A stretch of 12,282 nucleotides of DNA, taken from Paralactobacillus_A sp963926925 (GTDB taxonomy: Bacteria > Bacillota > Bacilli > Lactobacillales > Lactobacillaceae). Positions 1 to 6,803 of this stretch are shown here, one piece after another (position 1 is the first letter of the stretch; each line of letters opens with the position of its first letter). Under the pieces are notes generated by a model that saw nothing but the letters and a program-made list of their open reading frames with translations, did not search any database and was not told the origin of the DNA. The translations under genes and the position numbers were made by a program. The stretch covers positions 1 through 12,282 of the forward strand of contig CAWUZD010000008.1 of NCBI GenBank assembly GCA_963926925.1, given 5' to 3'.

Positions 1-50
1 GATTTTGAAACTTGGAATTTTAAAAATTAAAGTAAAATTAGAACATATCA
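1..50 (+). promoter_or_regulatory. CRISPR leader end (partial)
   Basis: AT-rich sequence directly before the first CRISPR repeat. In type II arrays whose repeat begins GTTTTAGAG, the array is read in this direction, so the leader lies here and any cas genes would be expected further left, outside the window. A weak promoter match is TTGAAA at 5-10 and TAAAGT at 28-33 with 17-bp spacing, which would start transcription near 40. The last bases plus the first repeat base (41-51, GAACATATCAG) are the exact reverse complement of repeat bases 70-80 (CTGATATGTTC). The promoter call is tentative; the leader assignment rests on repeat polarity. Confidence 0.6.
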
Positions 51-417
51 GTTTTAGAGTTACTACATACTGATATGTTCAGAAACTGTTAGATTCTGAC
101 GCAAGCCAGATCTGTTGTTTTAGAGTTACTACATACTGATATGTTCAGAAACGTACTTGTAGAAGTAGTGGCCCTTACCATTGTTTTAGAGTTACTACAT
201 ACTGATATGTTCAGAAACAATCTTCTTCAATTAATTTCAAAACGACATGTTTTAGAGTTACTACATACTGATATGTTCAGAAACAGCGGTCCCGACAATT
301 TGAAAAATTTCATTGTTTTAGAGTTACTACATACTGATATGTTCAGAAACATAATCTTTTTGAGGGAATAGCTGTTTTTGTGTTTTAGAGTTACTACATA
401 CTGATATGTTCAGAAAC
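51..417 (+). CRISPR. Type II-A-like CRISPR array, six identical 36-bp repeats, truncated at its right end
   Basis: Repeats of 36 bp start with GTTTTAGAGTTACTACA and end with GATATGTTCAGAAAC. They lie at 51-86, 117-152, 183-218, 249-284, 315-350 and 382-417, and all six are identical. Spacers are 87-116, 153-182, 219-248, 285-314 (30 bp each) and 351-381 (31 bp). A sixth spacer begins at 418 but only 23 bases (418-440) remain before IS-like terminal sequence. The GTTTTAGAG start and GAAAC end are typical of Cas9 (type II-A) repeats in lactobacilli and streptococci, where the 5' part of the repeat pairs with tracrRNA. No cas gene or tracrRNA is present in the window, so the effector must be elsewhere or absent. 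The last repeat shows none of the decay often seen in terminal repeats, which agrees with truncation rather than a natural end. A 76-residue open frame crossing the array is a by-product of the repeats and not a gene. Confidence 0.97.
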
Positions 418-440
418 TCAAGGCTACGAATAGAATGAAG

Positions 441-1025
441 TGAACCCCAAAAGTTAGACACTTTATTGACTAAGCAGCTTGGGACTGAGTTCTGTATTGA
501 ACAGGACTCAGTCCTTTTAGTTTTAGCTTAATTCTTTCGTTATTATAATACTGGATATACTGGTGAATTGCTTGAATCAATTCATCAGTATTTTTGTATT
601 GGTCTTCATATCCATAAAACATCTCACGTTTTAAAATACTAAAGAAGTTTTCCATCAATCCATTATCTAAGCTATTTCCCTTACGGGACATACTCTGAAT
701 GATTCCTCTTTCCTTTAAAAATCGCTGGTACGTTGCATTTTGGTATTGCCATCCTTGATCACTGTGTAAAATCATTCCGTCTAATGATCCATACTGGTCG
801 AGTTGATTTAACATATTAAACGTTTGATGAAGATTAGGCGAAGTTGAAACATCATAGGCAATGATTTCCCCATTGAAACCATCTAAAATCGGTGATAAAT
901 ATACTTTTTCGCCGTTATTAAATCTGAATTCAGTAACGTCGGTATAAGCCTTCTTTAGTGGTTGATCGGCATTAAAATGCCGATTAATTTCATTTCCCGC
1001 AACTTTTCCAACTGTTCCTTTATAT
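441..1025 (-). mobile_element. 3' fragment of an IS150-like IS3-family insertion sequence
   Basis: The left boundary carries an IS3/IS150-type terminal inverted repeat (TGAACCCCAAAAGTTAGACA at 441-460), followed by the 3' end of a transposase gene on the minus strand. A complete element of this group is roughly 1.2-1.5 kb with orfA, a frameshifted orfB and a second terminal repeat. Here only about 585 bp remains and no partner terminal repeat is visible to the right. The right edge near 1025 is inferred from where IS homology stops (the YKGTVGK motif of OrfB) and Abi-like coding begins on the other strand; it could be off by about 15 bp. The element cuts the CRISPR array inside its sixth spacer. 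Confidence 0.85.
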
Positions 1026-1042
1026 AATAAATGACTCTTCAC
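470..1042 (-). pseudogene. IS150-like transposase OrfB, N-terminally truncated
   Basis: This encodes the C-terminal 190 residues or so of an IS3-family DDE transposase (rve integrase core), which in full-length OrfB is about 270-290 residues. The catalytic triad is still readable: Asp35 in TDVTEF, Asp95 in HSDQGWQYQ and Glu131 in NGLMENFF, with the classic D-35 residue-E spacing. The C-terminal YYNNERIKLKLKGLSPVQYR block is also typical. The N-terminal helix-turn-helix part and the orfA frame are missing. An in-frame stop lies a short way upstream of the GTG at 1042 and the first few codons probably belong to the neighbouring Abi fragment. With no orfA, no second terminal repeat and no promoter in view, it should be inactive. 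It may be the result of a recombination between two elements or a deletion across one. Confidence 0.88.
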
Positions 1043-1434
1043 AAAACAACAAGTGCTTTAGCAATTATACTTTTGGTGACTTATTAAGCCTCTATGAACT
1101 TAATAAAAAAGTTAGGGAATTATTATTCCCTGTTATCGGAGAATTTGAGTTAAAATTGAAATCGTCAATTTCATATCATTTCTCTGACATGTATCGTTCA
1201 TGGGACTCTTACACAAATCCAGATAATTATAAAAGTGTTACTGTAGATGACCGTTATGAGGTTTTTCTTGCTAGATTTGGGTATTCACCAAATTTTGAAG
1301 GAACTACCCCCGTCATAAACCAGTACAAGTTGTTTCCTTTCTTTCGCAATGATGAGTTTCTAGCAAAATTTTTCAGAAAAAAACGCTATCTGGGGGCTTA
1401 TGGGGGACGTCCACCATTATGGGTAGCAATTAAA
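1025..1434 (+). pseudogene. Abi_2 (AbiD/AbiF-like) abortive infection gene fragment
   Basis: The plus-strand frame is open from 988 through 1947 but has no ATG start before 1189. Translated, 1060-1200 gives a stretch with FGDLLSLYELNKKVRELL, then FPVIGEFELKLKSSISYHFS, and at 1408-1434 the block RPPLWVAIK. This is the conserved order of the Abi_2 family of phage-exclusion proteins (LYEFDRKLR-like helix, IE-x-x-LR-x-x-ISYH helix, then PPxWVAIE). Members are usually about 300 residues; here the first part is lost at the IS junction near 1025 and everything after WVAIK is replaced by surface-protein sequence. It cannot make a complete Abi protein. Family assignment is from remembered motif order, not from a search. 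Confidence 0.7.
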
Positions 1435-1947
1435 GCGTTAAAGGATGCACAAGCTGAGGTAACTGCTGATCAACAAGCATTGCAAAAGTTACAAGCAGCA
1501 TTAACAGCTGATAAGGACAAGAGTAACAGGGTACAAAATACTCAACAAATGGGTAACAAACTTGTGCTTAACAATGGTAATGGTAAACATACAATTATCT
1601 TTAACGATACTGTTAATGGCAGTACTAATAGTACAATCACTAATAAACCAAACGTTAATAACAATAATGTAAGTTATAGTGATATTACTACTAACACTGC
1701 AAGCAACAGTGATGCACAACAAGCAGCAACAACTGCAAATAACCAAAATGTGCAATCACAACAATTAAGTTTGTTTGATAAGCAAGGCGAACTTAACCAA
1801 GCAATGTTACCAACAAACAATGCGAAGACATTACCAACAACAGGTGATGATAATAATAATCATTCTATGATTGCAGGTATTTTAACAACTATTGCTGGAG
1901 CATTAGGTATCTTAGGACTTGCAGATACAAAGCGTAAACATAACTAA
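1156..1947 (+). pseudogene. Chimeric ORF: Abi_2 fragment fused in frame to the C-terminus of an LPXTG surface protein (SEC10/PgrA-like)
   Basis: The 263-residue frame (TTG at 1156, next in-frame ATG at 1189) has two unrelated halves. Residues 1-93 are Abi_2-like. From about residue 94 (nucleotide 1435) it becomes ALKDAQAEVTADQQALQKLQ, a coiled coil typical of lactobacillar cell-surface proteins including the SEC10/PgrA surface-exclusion family. An Asn/Thr/Gln-rich linker follows, then a sortase signal: LPTTG at 226-230, a hydrophobic segment and the basic tail KRKHN. There is no signal peptide, so the anchor cannot be used, and no good ribosome binding site precedes the TTG. It is read here as a remnant produced by recombination inside a surface-protein gene. 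The right half ends at its original stop followed by a strong terminator. The SEC10/PgrA label is a guess from the coiled-coil style and from its position upstream of a PrgB-like adhesin. Confidence 0.75.
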
Positions 1948-1968
1948 AATATCTATTGAATAATAAAT

Positions 1969-2018
1969 AAAAAGGATCATTTAGAAAAATTATTTCTAAA
2001 TGATCCTTTTTATTTTTT
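1969..2018 (+). terminator. Intrinsic terminator of the LPXTG gene remnant
   Basis: A perfect 19-bp inverted repeat (1969-1987 with 1993-2011; core GGATCATTTAGAAA) with a 5-nt loop is followed by a T-rich run to 2018. It begins 22 bp after the stop at 1945-1947. Confidence 0.9.
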
Positions 2019-2116
2019 CTCGCATGGTTTTATGGTTACGAAATTAGTATAACATCATCATTTTTTTGATGAATAATAATTATTATTTTATGTTAATTCA
2101 TTTTCATTTATTTATA

Positions 2117-2145
2117 ACTTTTTTCGGGACAGTCCCGAAAAAAGT
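2117..2145. promoter_or_regulatory. 25-bp palindrome, copy 1: candidate operator at the adhesin promoter
   Basis: Arms TTTTTTCGGGAC (2119-2130) and GTCCCGAAAAAA (2132-2143) are perfectly complementary around a single central A. Symmetry extends two more bases on each side (2117-2145). It directly abuts the -35 element of the adhesin promoter at 2147, an ideal place for a dimeric regulator. It is GC-cored in otherwise very AT-rich DNA. No T-run follows the stem, so it does not read as a terminator. A 23/25 identical copy lies at 9095-9119. Confidence 0.75.
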
Positions 2146-2146
2146 A

Positions 2147-2175
2147 TTGAAATTTATCTGACTACTCCATATAAT
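2147..2175 (+). promoter_or_regulatory. Sigma-A promoter of the adhesin gene
   Basis: TTGAAA (2147-2152) and TATAAT (2170-2175) with exactly 17 bp between them; predicted transcription start near 2182. This leaves a leader of about 35 nt, with the ribosome binding site TGGAGG at 2205-2210 placed 6 nt before the ATG at 2217. Confidence 0.8.
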
Positions 2176-2216
2176 AAAACATGTTGATAAAATAAAAACT
2201 CATATGGAGGCAAATA

Positions 2217-5200
2217 ATGACTTTAGTAACAAAAGTTGTTAGCGATAGTAATGTTAAAAATACTAATGTTACATTCACAACACCAAGTCAACGTGCTGTA
2301 AATGGATCACAAGCAAATTCAACATCATCTGTTGCTAATAAAGTAACATCCCAAGCAGCTAGTCAAACTGCAAATAGTCAAATTAAAAATACTAGTTCAC
2401 AAGCTACTAGTTATGCATCTACTAGTTCTAACAGTTCAAAAATTGCTAACAGTGCATCAACACAATCAACAGTTGCTCAATCTGCCTCTGCTAATAATGC
2501 TAAATCTGTAGCAACTAGTCAAACTGTTAAAGCTTCACAAGAAGTTGCAACAACTAAAGCAAATACTAATAATCAAAATACTGCTAAGCAACAAGTTACT
2601 TCACAAGTAACTAGTCAAAGTGCTAATGCTAGTTATGCATCACAAGCATCATCACAAGTAACTGGTAAAACTTCAAGTGAAAATACACCAGCAGCATCTA
2701 CACGTTCAGAAAATACTACTGTAGATACTAAGAATACTGATAATAATTCAGTGCCAGACAAAATTGCTTCAAAAGCAGTTAATAATACTGATAAAACATC
2801 AGTAACAACTAATAATGCAACAACTTTAAATAATAGTGCATCATCAACTACTAAAGTAACTAATAATGTAGCTAATGATGAAGCTAATACTAAAGAATCA
2901 TTTGTTACTATTAACAAGAACATTAATACTAATGGTCAAAATATTAGTAAAAAGACTACAGTTAACAGTGTAGCTGTTCAAGCTGTTCGCAATGATGAAG
3001 AAAAGAATAGTGACAATGAAGTTGCTACATCTGAAGCTAATAGCACATCAACTTCTGAAGCAGCACCTGTAAAAGTGCCTAATAAAGAATTAGATAATGC
3101 TATTAATTCTGCTAAACAAGCTGGCGTTACTGTTAATACAACTAACGGTAAAGTATACCAAAGCGAAGCAGATATTCAAAAGGATTATGAAGCACAAATT
3201 GCTAATGTTCAAAATGCTGTAAAGCAACAAGAACAATATAATCAAGAATATCAACAAGCAGAAAAACAATATGAAGAAGATAAAGCTAATTACGAAAAAG
3301 AAGAAGAAAACTTCCAAAAGCAATTAGCAAGTAGTGGTATGAGCAACTATGACAAAGTTGCTAATAATAACTTTAATCCTAATGGTTTAAATCCAGCACA
3401 AGTTAAGAACTACTTAACATTAGGTGCTGAACCAGATGCTCAAGTATCATACAAAGTTTTGAACAATGATGTAACTGTTTCAAATCAACCAATTGATACT
3501 AGTGCAAGCTCAAGTAACCATGGTAACTGGGAAGGATTAGATAGTAAATACGAAGTAAAAGTTTCTGCTAATAATCGTAATGTTCCTATGAACACACCAT
3601 TAGTAACAGTAACATATACTAATTTACACAATTCCTTCTATAACAACCAAGGTATTAGCAAGATTGTAAGAACATTTTCATTTGCTGGCGGTTGCAACGG
3701 AACAGGTAATCCAGGTATTGATATTTATGACGATCCAAGTGAAGGAATTAACTTCGGTAGTGTCAATGGTGTTGATGTAACAACAACCTTCTATGATGCT
3801 AACGGTAACGTAATTAATATTAATGCTGATCATCCCGCATACATGGCTGTTACATCATTAAACGATTGGTGGGGAACTAAGACTGACAACGACAATGGTG
3901 GTAACGCTATTGAAAACAGCCAAGGCGACCATGCTAAACACGTTGAATATGCTGAAGCATTAAATGGTTGTTCTGCAGAAGCATTACAAGGATCACCAGT
4001 TAGTGTACACAATGGTAATACATTGTACTCTGATATTACTAATGGTAATACTTTACCAGATGGAACTGTATGGGATAAATCACATAGTCCATTACAATTC
4101 TATGGTTCAGGTATTATTAAAATTACTAGTTCAACATCAACTATTCGTTATGGTGTTTACTTAGGTAAACAAGAAGCAGCATCAGGATCTGGTGAATGGG
4201 CAACAAGTACAACTAACTTGCCAGCTACACCTCCAGTAATGCCTCAAGATGTTGCTAACCCACCTAAGTTACAACATGCAACTGTAACTGTTCATGAAGA
4301 TAGCATTCAACCAGAAACAATTACAGTTCACTATGTAGATCAACACGGAAACGAAATTCCTAATGTTCCTACAGAAAAAATTACTAGTGTACCAGGAACA
4401 TCTTACAACACTAGTTCTAAGAATATTCCAGGCTACACATACAATGATGAAACAGGTTTACCAAGTGATGGTAAGATGCCAGACAAGGGTGGTGACATCT
4501 ATTATCACTATGATCAACCAGCATCAATTAAGATCCATTACATTGATGATGATAATGGACAAGAAATGCCAAACATGCCAGTTAAAACAGTTAACGGTAA
4601 TGTTGGTGATAAATACGATGAAACACAACCAACTGTTAAAGGATTTAACGAAAATCCAGAAACAGGTTTACCAACAAGTGGCACAATGACCGCTAAAGGC
4701 GGTGACATTTACTTCCATTACAAGACAGAAAAAGGAACAGTACACACTACTTACGTAGACTCTAACGGTAAACCAATTGCATCTCCAACAGATGAAACTG
4801 GTAAAACAGGAACACCATACACAACAGAACCAAAGAACATTCCTGGTTACCACTTAGAAAAAGAAACCGGAGCACCAGCTAACGGGGTTTACAATAATGG
4901 TGAACAAGATGTTGTTTATCACTATGTAAAAGATGCTCCAGTTGCAACTAAGACTACTCCAACTACTCCATCACAAGCACCAACAGTAGTTTCAGCAGCA
5001 CCAGTTGTAACACCTAAAGCAGCTCCAGTAGTAACTCCAGTTGCATCACAACAACCAGTAACTATTGTTGCTAGTCAAGCTGCTCCAGTAGTGAAATCAG
5101 CTGCAACACCAGTAGCAAGTTCACAAGCTCCAGCAGTTTCAGCAGCACCAGCAGCTTTACCAGAAACAGGTGAAAAGGCTGGAAATAGTTACGAAGGTAT

Positions 5201-5267
5201 TGCAGCTGCATTAATTGGTATGGGATTAACCAGTGCAATGCTTAAACGTAAAAAAGAAACAAAATAA
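2217..5267 (+). CDS. LPXTG-anchored adhesin with AgI/II-like stalk, GbpC-like domain and three MucBP repeats; no signal peptide
   Basis: The 1016-residue protein has a Ser/Thr/Asn/Gln-rich N-terminal region (about 1-285), then a charged helical stretch (about 285-372, rich in Q/E/K and Y) like the alanine-rich stalk of antigen I/II proteins. A globular domain follows (about 375-665) with SLNDWWGTKTDN, a VHNGNTLYSD segment and SPLQFYGSGII, which resemble the GbpC/V-region lectin-like fold of AgI/II, GbpC and PrgB aggregation proteins. Three MucBP-type repeats come next (about 700-766, 770-836, 839-904; each with a HY-[VI]-D pattern, IPGY/VKGF and a Y-x-HY end), then a Pro/Ala/Val-rich wall-spanning part. 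The anchor is LPETG at 981-985, a hydrophobic segment and KRKKETK. It likely mediates cell-cell or mucus contact, plausibly mating aggregation. The start is well supported (TGGAGG 6 nt upstream, in-frame stop at 2193, promoter just upstream). Yet the N-terminus MTLVTKVVSDSNVKN has no hydrophobic core, so export by Sec is not explained. Confidence 0.92.
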   Translation: MTLVTKVVSDSNVKNTNVTFTTPSQRAVNGSQANSTSSVANKVTSQAASQTANSQIKNTSSQATSYASTSSNSSKIANSASTQSTVAQSASANNAKSVATSQTVKASQEVATTKANTNNQNTAKQQVTSQVTSQSANASYASQASSQVTGKTSSENTPAASTRSENTTVDTKNTDNNSVPDKIASKAVNNTDKTSVTTNNATTLNNSASSTTKVTNNVANDEANTKESFVTINKNINTNGQNISKKTTVNSVAVQAVRNDEEKNSDNEVATSEANSTSTSEAAPVKVPNKELDNAINSAKQAGVTVNTTNGKVYQSEADIQKDYEAQIANVQNAVKQQEQYNQEYQQAEKQYEEDKANYEKEEENFQKQLASSGMSNYDKVANNNFNPNGLNPAQVKNYLTLGAEPDAQVSYKVLNNDVTVSNQPIDTSASSSNHGNWEGLDSKYEVKVSANNRNVPMNTPLVTVTYTNLHNSFYNNQGISKIVRTFSFAGGCNGTGNPGIDIYDDPSEGINFGSVNGVDVTTTFYDANGNVININADHPAYMAVTSLNDWWGTKTDNDNGGNAIENSQGDHAKHVEYAEALNGCSAEALQGSPVSVHNGNTLYSDITNGNTLPDGTVWDKSHSPLQFYGSGIIKITSSTSTIRYGVYLGKQEAASGSGEWATSTTNLPATPPVMPQDVANPPKLQHATVTVHEDSIQPETITVHYVDQHGNEIPNVPTEKITSVPGTSYNTSSKNIPGYTYNDETGLPSDGKMPDKGGDIYYHYDQPASIKIHYIDDDNGQEMPNMPVKTVNGNVGDKYDETQPTVKGFNENPETGLPTSGTMTAKGGDIYFHYKTEKGTVHTTYVDSNGKPIASPTDETGKTGTPYTTEPKNIPGYHLEKETGAPANGVYNNGEQDVVYHYVKDAPVATKTTPTTPSQAPTVVSAAPVVTPKAAPVVTPVASQQPVTIVASQAAPVVKSAATPVASSQAPAVSAAPAALPETGEKAGNSYEGIAAALIGMGLTSAMLKRKKETK

Positions 5268-5293
5268 TAACTCATTAATGGGTTAAGAAGAAG

Positions 5294-5333
5294 GAGGCAA
5301 TGAAGCTAAAGTGCTTCAGTAGCCTCTTTTTTC
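5294..5333 (+). terminator. Intrinsic terminator after the adhesin gene
   Basis: An interrupted stem, GAGGC (5294-5298) with GCCTC (5322-5326) and TGAAGC (5301-5306) with GCTTCA (5313-5318), is followed by a run of T from 5327. It starts about 26 bp after the adhesin stop. No clear new promoter was seen between it and the next gene, so partial read-through may feed 5353-6734. Confidence 0.8.
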
Positions 5334-5352
5334 TTATTAGAGGGATTTTATT

Positions 5353-5502
5353 ATGGACGAAGACAGTAAAAAAATTAAAGATCTGAACCATCATCTTGAA
5401 TTTTACATTTGGAGAATAGCGATTTTATGCAAACATGCAGCATATCTCTTAATTGGTTTGGTCTTGTTAGCTACTATTTTTGGTGTTATTAAGATATTTT
5501 AA
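5353..5502 (+). CDS. Small single-pass membrane protein (49 aa), translationally coupled to the hydrolase gene
   Basis: The ATG at 5353 is preceded by AGAGGG (5339-5344) at 8-nt spacing. The 49-residue product starts MDEDSKKIKDLNHHLEFYIW, a charged cytoplasmic-looking head, and ends in one hydrophobic segment of about 20 residues (roughly residues 30-49: HAAYLLIGLVLLATIFGV then IKIF). The TAA stop (5500-5502) overlaps the ATG of the next gene by one base (TAATG), a classic coupling arrangement. Function is unknown. Position suggests a partner or membrane adaptor of the wall hydrolase, as small membrane proteins are common in Gram-positive type IV secretion operons. It is short, but the ribosome binding site, coupling and transmembrane segment together support a real gene. 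Confidence 0.75.
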   Translation: MDEDSKKIKDLNHHLEFYIWRIAILCKHAAYLLIGLVLLATIFGVIKIF

Positions 5503-6734
5503 TGAGTAACATTAAGAAAGTAAGTATAGGTTTTTTAGCACCAATAATATTAATCTTCTTTTTATTCACTATTATTATTGGCGCTGGTATAGGGTTACTA
5601 CAAGGACAAACTAGTGATTGTGATGGTTCAGGAAGTGTAACACAACTTAGTGGCGATACCACAAGTGGTACAGATAAACAATTAGCACAAGCCGCTTTTA
5701 ATGCTTTAAAATCATTAGGCTATTCATCAGCCGCAGCTGCTGGTGTTATTGGCAATTTACAATGGGAATCAGGCGGACATTTTAAAGTTAATGCTCAAGA
5801 AGAAAGTGGTGGCGGTGGTTGGGGCTTACCACAGTTTACAGGATCAACTTTAGTAACTGCAAAAATTACCGCTGCTGCTCATCATTACAATATGAACTCA
5901 GTTGAAGGACAAATTCAAACACTTGATTATATGTGTCAGCATGGTGACTGGATTGCCAACGGAACAGCTAGTACACCACCAGCAGGTGTTAGTTACAGTG
6001 ATTTTAAGCATACTAATGATCCTTCTAAAGCCGCTTATCAGTTTTGCTGGGGCTTTGAACGACCAGGTTCACCACATTTATCAGAACGACAACAATATGC
6101 TAAAGCATGGTATGCGGCTTTTGGTAGTGGTAATGATAAAACAACACAAGTTGCTCAAGATTTTGCGTCTGCTAATGGTAATACTACTAGTACTGATGCT
6201 TGTGATATTGGCGGTAGTGATAGTAGCGGTGGTAGTGGCGATATTCTTGATACAGCTAAAAAATTAGTAGGTTACTTTACGTATAGTCAACCTAATCGTC
6301 GTGATGTTGCTAAAAGTGGTAAGTCATTAAATTCATTAAAGAGTGTTGATGATGTTAAGAAGAGTGGACAAACCGATTGTTCAGGTTTTGTATGGCTAGT
6401 TTTAAAACTAGCTGGTTATAAAGTTCCATCTGATATGGGATGGTATACAGGATCAATGGCGGCTGATGCTAGAGGTGCACACCACTGGCTTAAAGAAGTT
6501 GATGCTAAAGATGCTAAAGCAGGGGATGTTGTTATTGTTAACCAGGGCGGTGGTGCTGGTAGTGCTGGACATACTGCTATTTTGATGGAAAATTGGCATG
6601 GTAATAGTACTAAAGTAATTGAAATGGGTGGTTTATATACTGAAACTCACGTTAATGCTGGACATACATTTCAAGAATCGTTCTTATCATTACTAGATGG
6701 TGGTGATATTTGTTTCGCAGAACCAATTAAATAG
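5502..6734 (+). CDS. Membrane-anchored bifunctional peptidoglycan hydrolase (phage-tail-lysozyme-like + NlpC/P60), conjugation-type
   Basis: The 410-residue protein has an N-terminal membrane segment (about 9-34). A lysozyme-like domain of the phage-tail-lysozyme type follows (about 57-210), with NLQWESGGHF containing the probable catalytic Glu89 and GWGLPQFTG near 107-114. After a Gly/Ser-rich linker (230-248) comes a C-terminal NlpC/P60-type cysteine peptidase (about 248-410), with Cys293 in TDCSGFVWL and His357 in AGHTAIL; AGDVVIVNQ (340-348) is also typical. Together they would cut glycan strands and stem peptides, opening the wall locally. Proteins with this layout are the VirB1-like hydrolases of Gram-positive conjugation systems (for example the PrgK, TraG/TrsG and Tn916 Orf14 group). 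The start is coupled to the preceding 49-residue gene by TAATG. A purely autolytic or phage-derived role is the alternative, but membrane anchoring and neighbours favour conjugation. Confidence 0.9.
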   Translation: MSNIKKVSIGFLAPIILIFFLFTIIIGAGIGLLQGQTSDCDGSGSVTQLSGDTTSGTDKQLAQAAFNALKSLGYSSAAAAGVIGNLQWESGGHFKVNAQEESGGGGWGLPQFTGSTLVTAKITAAAHHYNMNSVEGQIQTLDYMCQHGDWIANGTASTPPAGVSYSDFKHTNDPSKAAYQFCWGFERPGSPHLSERQQYAKAWYAAFGSGNDKTTQVAQDFASANGNTTSTDACDIGGSDSSGGSGDILDTAKKLVGYFTYSQPNRRDVAKSGKSLNSLKSVDDVKKSGQTDCSGFVWLVLKLAGYKVPSDMGWYTGSMAADARGAHHWLKEVDAKDAKAGDVVIVNQGGGAGSAGHTAILMENWHGNSTKVIEMGGLYTETHVNAGHTFQESFLSLLDGGDICFAEPIK

Positions 6735-6751
6735 AAATTATTTGCGAATTA

Positions 6752-6783
6752 AAAAATCCAGGGATTTAATCCCTGGATTTTTG
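6752..6783. terminator. Bidirectional intrinsic terminator between convergent operons
   Basis: Left arm AAAAATCCAGGGA (6752-6764) pairs with TCCCTGGATTTTT (6770-6782) around a 5-nt loop. The T-run ends rightward transcripts after the hydrolase gene (stop 6732-6734). The A-run at 6751-6756 gives a U-run for the leftward operon ending at 6804, so it should serve both strands. Confidence 0.9.
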
Positions 6784-6803
6784 TTTATTATTAATTCATT
6801 CAA

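Noticed and set aside
41..51. Possible tracrRNA anti-repeat in the leader
   Set aside because: Complementarity to the repeat is only 11 nt and covers only the distal part; the anti-repeat portion complementary to GTTTTAGAG and the downstream hairpins are missing.
141..371. 76-residue open frame with a repeated protein motif
   Set aside because: It is the translation of CRISPR repeats and spacers; periodicity matches the 66-bp repeat-spacer unit, and it has no ribosome binding site.
2055..2088. AT-only inverted repeats (TCATCA/TGATGA and AATAATAATTATTATT) as an origin or regulatory site
   Set aside because: Short, AT-only symmetry is expected by chance in this composition, and no iterons or replication gene lie nearby.
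2117..2145. Palindrome read as an intrinsic terminator
   Set aside because: The RNA stem is not followed by a U-run on either strand and it directly abuts a strong promoter; the near-identical copy sits between divergent genes, where a terminator is not expected.
2633..2923. Minus-strand open frame inside the adhesin gene (as also at 1501-1755, 3090-3323, 3830-4012 and 4668-4853)
   Set aside because: These are shadows of low-complexity coding on the opposite strand, with no ribosome binding sites and no sensible composition.
5902..6267. Plus-strand open frame within the hydrolase gene (as also at 3964-4164 and 4363-4689 inside the adhesin)
   Set aside because: Out-of-frame shadows of clear domain-bearing genes.
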